Positions 1-4,894 of a stretch of 5,875 nucleotides of DNA are shown here, in pieces; the stretch's first letter is position 1, and every line of letters begins with the position of its first letter. A program made the position numbers and the translations under genes. The stretch comes from JBLHGU01 sp047615875 (GTDB lineage: Bacteria; Pseudomonadota; Gammaproteobacteria; Arenicellales; CAJQKF01), in NCBI GenBank assembly GCA_047615875.1, contig JBLHGU010000290.1, positions 1-5,875 on the forward strand, given 5' to 3'. The notes under the pieces were generated by a model. That model saw only the letters and a program-made list of their open reading frames with translations. It was not told the DNA's origin and did not search any database.

Positions 1-426
1 CTCGACAACCCCAAACTAAAGCGACTCGCGATCGCCAACCCAAATACCGCGCCCTATGGCGCTGCTGCAAGGCAGACCCTGGAAAAACTGCAACGCTGGG
101 ACAGTGTCCAGCCCAGACTGGTGATGGGAGAAAATATCGCCCAACCGCTGCTTTTCGTTTCAACTGGTAGCGCCAACGCCGGGTTTGTTGCCAAATCAAT
201 GCTGCTACAGGGCACCAAAATTAACTCAACTTGCCAGTGGGACATCCCTGCGGAAATGCACTCCCCAATTAATCAAAAAATGGTCGTATTAAAGAAATCA
301 TTCAACAAACCAGCCAGCAGAGCATTTTGGCTATATATGAATGGCGCTGAAGCATCGGCCATTATTATAAAAAGGGGTTACGACGTCGTTAAAATGCAGA
401 CACCTTATGAAACAATAGCGCGCTGA
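1..426 (+). CDS. modA: Molybdate ABC transporter periplasmic binding protein ModA, 3' part
   Basis: The frame is open from the first base to TGA at 424-426, giving the last 141 residues. ModA proteins are usually about 250 residues, so roughly the N-terminal 40%, including the signal peptide and the P-loop-like oxyanion contacts, lies outside the window. Recognition rests on the segment IANPNTAPYGAAARQTLEKL at residues 11-30 of the visible part, which is the typical ModA hinge/ligand-lobe motif (I-A-N-P-x-T-A-P-Y-G-x-A). The following V-x-G-E-N-I-A-Q and the late F-x-x-Y-M-N-G-A-E-A segment, a variant of the usual F-x-x-F-L-x-S-x-E-A, also fit. By family knowledge the protein binds molybdate (or tungstate) in the periplasm and delivers it to ModB. 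modB and modC follow on the same strand, which supports the call, although 251 bp separate modA from modB. The open 5' end is due to the window edge, not a truncation. Confidence 0.93.
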   Translation, partial: LDNPKLKRLAIANPNTAPYGAAARQTLEKLQRWDSVQPRLVMGENIAQPLLFVSTGSANAGFVAKSMLLQGTKINSTCQWDIPAEMHSPINQKMVVLKKSFNKPASRAFWLYMNGAEASAIIIKRGYDVVKMQTPYETIAR

Positions 427-427
427 A

Positions 428-469
428 AATCCGTTAAATTAACCGGATTATCAGGTATAGTTACCCGAT
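428..469 (+). promoter_or_regulatory. Two consecutive hairpins just after the modA stop
   Basis: The first inverted repeat pairs AATCCG (428-433) with CGGATT (444-449), and the inner bases TT/AA can extend it around a bulge. The second pairs ATC-A-GGTA (450-457) with TACC-C-GAT (462-469), with one internal mismatch and a 4-nt loop. An A-run follows, not a T-run, so neither is a convincing intrinsic terminator for the + strand. They could protect the modA mRNA 3' end or attenuate read-through into modB. The function is inferred only. Confidence 0.35.
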
Positions 470-619
470 AAAAAAACAGTACCTCGCCGATGGAACTCGC
501 TACTTCTCAATGTGTATGACAAGAGCCACGAGATCTGCCTAAACCTGCGCGGTGCTTGATTTCACTTTTTCACCAGGCGTCGTTAATGCGCTTGTCCGCA
601 GTATGTTACGGAGGTGATT

Positions 620-640
620 ATGAGATCGATTCTGTCTTGA
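620..640 (+). CDS. Six-residue leader mini-ORF behind a near-perfect Shine-Dalgarno
   Basis: GGAGGTGAT (610-618) matches the full anti-Shine-Dalgarno complement over nine bases and sits 5 nt (from GGAGG) before ATG at 620. The ORF reads M-R-S-I-L-S and ends at TGA 638-640, followed at once by TAG (641-643) in the same frame. It lies 37 nt upstream of the modB ATG. Such a strong initiation site in front of a very short frame resembles a leader peptide or translational-coupling element. The peptide has no recognisable regulatory codon run, so this may be coincidence. No homologue is known to me. Confidence 0.3.
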   Translation: MRSILS

Positions 641-650
641 TAGTTGAGCT

Positions 651-669
651 TTAACACCTTAAGGGTAAA
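651..669 (+). promoter_or_regulatory. modB ribosome-binding region, shared with the 4895 gene
   Basis: The modB Shine-Dalgarno AAGGG (661-665) lies 12 nt before ATG 678, which is rather far. It is embedded in TTAACACCTTAAGGGTAAA (651-669). This stretch contains the palindrome CCTTAAGG (657-664) with weakly complementary flanks TTAAC and GTAAA. Almost the same sequence, with one substitution and one inserted base, precedes the lipoprotein ATG at 4895. Confidence 0.4.
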
Positions 670-677
670 TCATCACC

Positions 678-1355
678 ATGGACCTATTCCCCGGCTTTGG
701 GCCGCTGTTGTTAACCGTAAAACTGGCAGGCCTGACTACGATCATTCTACTGATCATCGGCACACCCATTGCGTGGTGGCTGTCGACTACACGCATTAGC
801 GCCAAACCTTTGATAGAAGCCCTGGTCGCCCTGCCCATCGTTTTGCCACCAACGGTGATGGGCTTTTACCTACTGATTTTACTCAGCCCGCAAGGCGTCA
901 TAGGTGGCTGGTGGCTGGATCTAACCGGTGACACCCTTACCTTCACCTTTACCGGCCTGGTGATCGGGTCTGTGTTGTACAGTTTCCCTTTCGTTGTCCA
1001 ACCCCTGCAAAGCGCTTTCGAAAGTGTTAGCCCCGGCGTCATGGAAGTCGCGCATACCCTGGGTGCAAAACCACTGGATGCCTTTTTGAGCGTCGCAGTC
1101 CCGCTTGCCAAACGCGGCTTCTTAACCGCCACCGTACTCGGCTTTTCCCACACCCTGGGCGAGTTCGGCGTGGTACTGATGCTCGGCGGCAATATCCCTG
1201 GAGAAACACGGGTTATTTCGATCGCCATTTACGACCAGGTAGAAATGCTCGAATATGGTAAAGCCCATATACTATCGGCGATTCTATTGGGCTTTGCCTT
1301 TCTGGCCATGCTATTGATGTATACCGTTAACCATAAACAGGCGCGTAAACGATGA
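678..1355 (+). CDS. modB: Molybdate ABC transporter permease ModB
   Basis: This 225-residue inner-membrane protein has the usual length for ModB. Hydrophobic segments are visible around residues 8-32, 46-70, 90-110, 148-170 and 197-216, consistent with the five-helix ModB-type permease fold. The cytoplasmic EAA loop, which docks on the ATPase, is at about 123-144 (E-V-A-x-T-L-G-A with G129). The ModB-typical segment G-E-F-G-V-V-L-M-L-G-G-N-I-P-G-E-T-R follows at 161-178. ATG 678 is the only sensible start, because an in-frame TAA lies at 660-662. By family knowledge a ModB dimer forms the molybdate channel, receiving substrate from ModA and energised by ModC. The gene overlaps modC by ATGA (1352-1355), implying translational coupling. 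The long gap to modA is unusual for a mod operon and may hold a regulatory leader or a secondary promoter. Confidence 0.96.
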   Translation: MDLFPGFGPLLLTVKLAGLTTIILLIIGTPIAWWLSTTRISAKPLIEALVALPIVLPPTVMGFYLLILLSPQGVIGGWWLDLTGDTLTFTFTGLVIGSVLYSFPFVVQPLQSAFESVSPGVMEVAHTLGAKPLDAFLSVAVPLAKRGFLTATVLGFSHTLGEFGVVLMLGGNIPGETRVISIAIYDQVEMLEYGKAHILSAILLGFAFLAMLLMYTVNHKQARKR

Positions 1356-2431
1356 ATAACGCGGGCCACTGTTCGATCAAATTACAGCGCCGGGAGTTTT
1401 CCATCGAGGCCGAATTCGATATTCCCGCCCGCGGGGTGCTGGGCATTTTCGGCCACTCAGGTTCAGGCAAAACTACGCTACTCAGGTGTTTAGCAGGGCT
1501 GGAAAAAGACGTTCAGGGTGATATTAAAGTTAATGGCCAAACCTGGCTGAGCGCTGATCAGAATTTACCCTGTCAGGCCAGAAAAATCGGTTTCATATTT
1601 CAGGAAAGCCGTTTGTTTCCGCACCTAAGCGTTCAGGGAAACCTCGAATATGCAGCGAAACGTTGCGCTAACCGAAACACCACCCCGCTGGATCGAGCGC
1701 AACTGTTGGAGTTGCTCAATATTGGCCATTTGCTCGATAGAAAACCCGACCAACTTTCCGGAGGCGAAAAACAACGCGTCGCGATTGGTCGTGCGCTGCT
1801 CACAAACCCACAGATCATGTTGCTCGACGAACCCCTCGCCTCACTGGACGCTAAACGGAAACAGGAAATCCTGCCCTTTCTGGATCGGCTGCACCAGGAA
1901 CTCAGTATTCCCATGCTTTACGTCAGCCATAGCATCAATGAAGTGTCGCGTCTGTGCGATCATTTGCTGGTAATGGAACAGGGCAGAATTGAATTTAACG
2001 GCAATATTCATGATGCACTGGTCTCTGCCGAGTCGCCATTAGCAATGGCCGAAAATGCCGCCGCATTGCTCGAAGGCATTGTTGCGAAACAGGAAAAAGA
2101 TTTTAACTTATCGGTTGTGCAGACACTTAAGGGAACGGCCTTACAGGTGCAGGGAGACTTTACACCGGGTCAGCAATTGCGCCTGCGCGTACAGGCAACC
2201 GACGTTAGCCTGAGCAGGACGGTGGCTACCGAAAGCAGCATTCTTAACATAATTGAAGCCGAAATCACGCAGATAGTTGAAGAACCGAATGCCTACATAA
2301 TGGTCTGGCTCGTTGCCAATGGCGATGTATTACTGGCGCGGATTTCCCGGAAATCCTGTCATTCGTTAAGGCTCCGGGTAAAGGAAAAAGTATTCATGCA
2401 GATAAAAGCGGTGTCTGTACATAGTGTCTAG
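1352..2431 (+). CDS. modC: Molybdate ABC transporter ATP-binding protein ModC
   Basis: This 359-residue protein has the normal ModC length and carries all the ABC ATPase motifs. These are Walker A GHSGSGKT (34-41), the Q-loop glutamine at 84 (F-I-F-Q-E), signature LSGGE (135-139), Walker B IMLLDE (155-160, catalytic E160), D-loop SLD (164-166) and switch His193. Residues 233-359 form a C-terminal extension, with roughly 294-355 fitting a single TOBE/Mop-type molybdate-binding domain, which in ModC proteins mediates dimerisation and substrate feedback. All key catalytic residues are present, so the protein looks functional. The start overlaps the modB stop as ATGA. The TAG at 2429-2431 is embedded in a 10-bp palindrome and followed at once by a TATAAT. 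A general sugar/sulfate-type ATPase is the alternative, but the ModA/ModB context and the C-terminal domain favour ModC. Confidence 0.95.
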   Translation: MNNAGHCSIKLQRREFSIEAEFDIPARGVLGIFGHSGSGKTTLLRCLAGLEKDVQGDIKVNGQTWLSADQNLPCQARKIGFIFQESRLFPHLSVQGNLEYAAKRCANRNTTPLDRAQLLELLNIGHLLDRKPDQLSGGEKQRVAIGRALLTNPQIMLLDEPLASLDAKRKQEILPFLDRLHQELSIPMLYVSHSINEVSRLCDHLLVMEQGRIEFNGNIHDALVSAESPLAMAENAAALLEGIVAKQEKDFNLSVVQTLKGTALQVQGDFTPGQQLRLRVQATDVSLSRTVATESSILNIIEAEITQIVEEPNAYIMVWLVANGDVLLARISRKSCHSLRLRVKEKVFMQIKAVSVHSV

Positions 2432-2443
2432 ACAGACTATAAT
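2413..2443 (+). promoter_or_regulatory. Possible promoter/operator at the modC 3' end
   Basis: An exact TATAAT is at 2438-2443. The best -35 candidate is TGTACA (2416-2421, four of six matches), with a 16-bp spacer. The perfect palindrome TGTCTAGACA (2425-2434) lies between them. A longer-range inverted repeat GTCTGT (2413-2418)/ACAGAC (2432-2437) overlaps it. The site could drive the gene at 2488 independently of modABC under control of a dimeric repressor. The -35 match is weak and no known operator consensus was recognised. Confidence 0.35.
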
Positions 2444-2487
2444 CACCGTTCGAGTCACTGCGGCCTTAAAGCTGATTAGGAAGAAAA

Positions 2488-2913
2488 ATGAAAATTAAAC
2501 CATTCTTATTGCTTCTCCCGCTATTGCTCGCTACTTCGCTGGTGCATGCCCAGAAGTGCGATGGACTCAGTGTCGCCTTCATCGTAGACGGCGTTAATAA
2601 GTGGGAAGGACTGTCATCGGTTGAAATACAAAGACGCGAACCCAAAACAGAGTTTAGCGTCCCAGGGAAAAACTCTCTCGAAGGTCTGACCCTTAAAGAC
2701 CTGCTTAGTCCTTATGCGAAAAAGGGGACGTTGCTCCTGTCTTCCTGCGACGGATCGAACACAAGTTATGAAGTGGTAAATCTGCTAGCAGACGGCAATG
2801 CCGATGCCAATATTTTTTTGACCCTGTCAAAAAAGAATTTTTTCAAACTAATGAAAACGGACGAACGCAAACCCATTCTAAAAAAGGTTTTTCAACTCAA
2901 GCTTATCCCCTGA
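2488..2913 (+). CDS. Small secreted protein of unknown function downstream of modC
   Basis: This 141-residue protein begins with a clear Sec signal peptide: K2/K4, a leucine-rich core at 6-14, and likely cleavage after V-H-A (19-21) before Q22. The mature product is about 120 residues and periplasmic. It has two cysteines (C24 and C87) that could form a disulfide. The Shine-Dalgarno AGGAAG (2478-2483) supports ATG 2488. I do not recognise a family with confidence. The G-L-T-L-K-D-L-L stretch (66-73), followed by a beta-rich segment with S-S-C-D-G-S (85-90), loosely resembles small periplasmic proteins of the sulfite-oxidase/molybdopterin-binding fold, where a G-x-x-L-x-x-L-L motif is common. 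That would fit its place 56 bp after modC, but it is a hypothesis. It may be read through from modABC or use the TATAAT at 2438. The C-terminal half is lysine-rich. Confidence 0.85.
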   Translation: MKIKPFLLLLPLLLATSLVHAQKCDGLSVAFIVDGVNKWEGLSSVEIQRREPKTEFSVPGKNSLEGLTLKDLLSPYAKKGTLLLSSCDGSNTSYEVVNLLADGNADANIFLTLSKKNFFKLMKTDERKPILKKVFQLKLIP

Positions 2914-3102
2914 ATTTTAGCAAAATGCCTGTTGGTCATTGTGCCAGACTGCGCCCGAAATAGGCGATGCGGTTAGCTGGGATAAACAGTCAATATTCAA
3001 CAAAGTAAGCCCCCGATGACTACAGACGGAGGTATACCCTGGCCTGAAGAACGCCGTTATATTGTGATCGCCTGTAAAAATGGCCGGTTATTCCACCCCA
3101 CC

Positions 3103-3138
3103 AATAAAAAAGCCCCGCGATTGCGGGGCTTTTTTATT
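3103..3138. terminator. Strong bidirectional intrinsic terminator between convergent units
   Basis: A perfect 16-bp inverted repeat (3103-3118 and 3123-3138) encloses the 4-nt loop GATT. The core is AGCCCCGC/GCGGGGCT, with A-rich bases on the left and a T-run on the right. It therefore reads as a GC hairpin plus U-tract in both directions. It ends the mod-side + strand transcripts and the minus-strand NHL gene, whose stop is at 3192. Confidence 0.92.
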
Positions 3139-3191
3139 CTAACTAAACCCTGAACTACACTCAGCCTTCAGCTCGATGCGCCGAGCGAGCT

Positions 3192-3622
3192 TTAAGGCAG
3201 TGGCATTACCGCCACACCGTAGCGCATGGTGATGTAAAGCTTGTCGCCCGATATGGCTAAAAACTTGGGCTTCACGATGGTTGCCGAGGCGACCGGTCCT
3301 GGATTGAAGGTAAAATTGGCCGAATCACCCAGAACACTAGTCACCACCCCGTCGGGGTGATCTTACGGATTAGCAAATTATCTTTATCGGCTACATAAAC
3401 ATTGCCGCTACTGTCGACGGCCAACCCGTGTGGAGTGGCGAAACTGGCCGCAGCACCGGTACCATCCGCGTTGCCCTCCGTACCGACCGTGCCCGCCAAG
3501 GTGGTGACCACACCCGCCGGGGTGATCTTACGGATGGTGTGATTATTTTTTTCCGCCGTATAGAGATTACCGCTGCTGTCGATCGCGAGGCCTCCTGGCC
3601 CCGAAAAGAGCGCCGCAGCGCC
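3192..3622 (-). pseudogene. NHL-repeat beta-propeller protein, 5'-truncated and frameshifted remnant
   Basis: Reading leftward from about 3622, the frame gives two NHL-type modules, each with G-L-A-[IV]-D-S-S-G-N-[LV]-Y followed by I-R-K-I-T-P-x-G. The first continues into V-V-T-T-L-A-G and a spacer N-A-D-G-T-G-A-A-A-S-F. In the second module the frame breaks after I-T-P-T-G and hits TGA (3341-3343). Shifting by one base restores the expected V-V-T-S-V-L-G from 3347 and runs to TAA at 3192 with a natural-looking ending K-L-Y-I-T-M-R-Y-G-V-A-V-M-P-L-P. Compared with the first module, one base is missing at about 3346-3347. Such proteins are usually secreted multi-module propellers of several hundred residues. 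Here the signal peptide and most modules are absent, because homology stops at about 3622 where IS5 sequence begins. No start codon belongs to it, since the GTG at 3665-3667 lies in IS DNA. Confidence 0.85.
3354..3535 (-). repeat. Tandem NHL module repeat, 165-bp period
   Basis: The 17-bp sequence GGGGTGATCTTACGGAT occurs identically at 3354-3370 and 3519-3535, exactly 165 bp (55 codons) apart. On the minus strand it encodes the I-R-K-I-T-P strand of successive NHL modules. The flanking DNA is similar but diverged. The spacing matches one propeller blade plus linker. Confidence 0.75.
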
Positions 3623-3623
3623 T

Positions 3624-4177
3624 ATGCCAGCGTCATTGAAGCGAAGCAATGTCGGCCCAACAAGCACAAAGACGGTAGTTCAACTCAAGATCCTGATGCC
3701 GCCTGGAATGTCAAAGCAGGCTCAGATGGAAAGCGCAAAAGTACTTATGGCTACAAAGCGCATATCAACGTTGATGAGGATGGCTTTATCAAAGCGACGG
3801 ATTACAGTACCGGCAGCTTACACGACTCGAACTGCTTTACCGATCTACTCAGTGGCACAGAATCAGCCGTTTATGCCGATAGCGCCTACCTGAGTCAAAC
3901 GCATGAAGATTGGTTATCGAGTCGAGGCATCGATAGCCGAGTCATCAAGAGAGCCTATCGAAACCGGCCATTGAGCGACAAAGAGAAATGTTTTAACCGA
4001 ACTCATTCAGGCGTTCGCTGTACGGTTGAACGTGTTTTTGGGGTATTGAAACAACACTACGGAATGGCAAAAGCTCGGTATCTTGGTTTAAGCCGTAATC
4101 GAACTCGCTTTGAACTGATGTGTATTGCTCATAATATGAAACGAGGCGTCTCGATTCAGCAGGAGAGCTACGTCTGA
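3624..4177 (+). pseudogene. IS5-family transposase, N-terminally truncated
   Basis: About 184 residues of a DDE transposase end at TGA 4175-4177. Family features are S-V-I-E-A-K-Q-C-R-P-N-K at the left edge, T-Q-D-P-D-A-A-W, S-T-Y-G-Y-K-A-H, the second catalytic Asp in Y-A-D-S-A-Y (codon 3878-3880), and the C-terminal signature R-(3)-E-(6)-K with catalytic Glu at 4028-4030, followed by the Y-L-G-L-S-R-N-R ending. In relatives S-V-I-E-A-K is normally preceded by D-A, where D is the first catalytic Asp. Here the codon is TAT (3623-3625), so homology starts right after the first base of that Asp codon. About 100 or more N-terminal residues and the left end of the element are missing, so it cannot encode an active transposase. 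The frame stays open to the left to about 3428, but that part is only the antisense of the NHL remnant. Confidence 0.9.
3624..4177 (+). mobile_element. IS5-family insertion sequence remnant
   Basis: Only the right half of the element is left, defined by the transposase remnant. The left terminal inverted repeat is absent, so the right end cannot be set by pairing. It should lie within the roughly 100 bp after 4177. No target duplication can be identified. Confidence 0.75.
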
Positions 4178-4680
4178 AAAGTGGGAAATGGTACCAATTA
4201 AGATGATTTCTTCTAAAAACAACCCGATAGGGTCAGCTGTTCGAGGTAATATTTCAAAAAATAACCACTTGATGGCTTTGCCGATTTAGAGCCTTATCGT
4301 GCAAAGGTCTCTTAGTAATAATTAATAGAATGCTTTCTTATAACAAAAGCGTATCGAATCCGATTTTGGTAAGCCTGACTAAGCACCTGGCGTCCGGCAA
4401 ACTTGAACTGGTTCCCACCGGTTTACGTGGGCAAATCGACTCAAGAGCCGTCTTGTCGTCCCACTCGTCGAGACTGCTCTTGCCGAGTTCGGCGAGTGTA
4501 AATATTTCATCCAGAGGATCTGACCGACGGCTTAACTATTGTTTCTCATGCCATACAACCAAGACATTTCCCAGATGGGCAGGCACCTGACAACCTTTAA
4601 CCAGGGCTGACGTACAACATTAGTACCATTTGGTTCCAACATTGTTTATTCGAAAAGTCCCGCCTAGTTTTTTATAAATA
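4178..4680. other. Intergenic stretch without a supportable gene
   Basis: The first part probably contains the unmarked right end of the IS remnant. A + strand frame at 4330-4590 and a minus-strand frame ending at 4338 are open, but both lack a Shine-Dalgarno and any recognisable motif. CACTCGTCGA (4462-4471) can pair with TCGGCGAGTG with one wobble, around a 17-nt loop, giving a possible structure without a T-tract. The end (4668-4684) is very AT-rich. The stretch may be degraded accessory DNA. Confidence 0.45.
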
Positions 4681-4740
4681 TTTCGACAATTTTCGACAAT
4701 TTTCCACAATTCTCAACAATTCTCAACAATTTTCGACAAT
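4681..4740 (+). repeat. Six tandem copies of a 10-bp unit, consensus TYTCRACAAT
   Basis: The units are TTTCGACAAT twice (4681-4700), TTTCCACAAT (4701-4710), TCTCAACAAT twice (4711-4730) and TTTCGACAAT (4731-4740). The period is exactly 10 bp with no indels, and ACAAT is invariant. It follows an AT-rich run and ends 154 bp before the lipoprotein ATG at 4895. Ten base pairs is close to one helical turn, so the same face is presented repeatedly. It may be a regulator array, intrinsically curved DNA or a variable-number repeat. The overlapping 9-mer TTTTCCACA (4700-4708) fits the degenerate DnaA-box consensus, but the other copies do not. Confidence 0.92.
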
Positions 4741-4808
4741 CGCAGCAAATGGATATCGAAATAGCCGCGTATGTTTGGTGCTACTAAAAGTCGATAACAA
4801 GTCACTAA

Positions 4809-4818
4809 GTACATGTAC
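4809..4818. promoter_or_regulatory. 10-bp perfect palindrome upstream of the lipoprotein gene
   Basis: GTACATGTAC is self-complementary and lies 76 bp before ATG 4895, where an operator could sit. No convincing -35/-10 pair was found in 4741-4880, so its role is unknown and it may be chance. Confidence 0.2.
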
Positions 4819-4869
4819 GTTAAGGCAAATAAAACTGGGCTGGTTGGTATTAATCTAGTTGAACAAAAA

Positions 4870-4889
4870 TTAATCACTTTAAGGGTAAA
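4870..4889 (+). promoter_or_regulatory. Ribosome-binding region of the lipoprotein gene, shared with modB
   Basis: AAGGG (4881-4885) is 9 nt before ATG 4895 and acts as Shine-Dalgarno. The surrounding TTAATCACTTTAAGGGTAAA matches the modB leader at 651-669 except for one inserted T and one C/T difference. Confidence 0.45.
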
Positions 4890-4894
4890 GAATT

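Noticed and set aside
427..677. Molybdenum-cofactor riboswitch
   Set aside because: I could not assemble the characteristic multi-stem structure from the sequence. Only two small hairpins near 428-469 are evident.
866..1228. Minus-strand ORF inside modB
   Set aside because: It is an antisense shadow of a clearly functional permease gene. The same applies to the frames inside modC (1633-1973), modA (54-245) and the lipoprotein gene (4879-5184, 5410-5694).
3016..3153. 45-codon + strand ORF starting M-T-T-D-G-G-I-P-W
   Set aside because: It runs straight through the 3103-3138 terminator hairpin, lacks a good Shine-Dalgarno and has no recognisable motif.
3428..3623. Leftward extension of the transposase reading frame
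   Set aside because: It is open, but it is the antisense of well-supported NHL coding on the minus strand and shows no transposase similarity before about 3624.
4330..4590. 86-residue + strand ORF
   Set aside because: There is no ribosome binding site, the composition is serine/arginine-rich and typical of a non-coding frame, and no family is recognisable. The competing minus-strand frame over 4338-4519 has no start codon and is equally unconvincing.
4668..4740. Replication-origin-like element (AT-rich run plus DnaA-box-like repeats)
   Set aside because: Only one of six units fits the DnaA-box consensus and no replication initiator gene is nearby, so a regulatory or slippage array is more likely.
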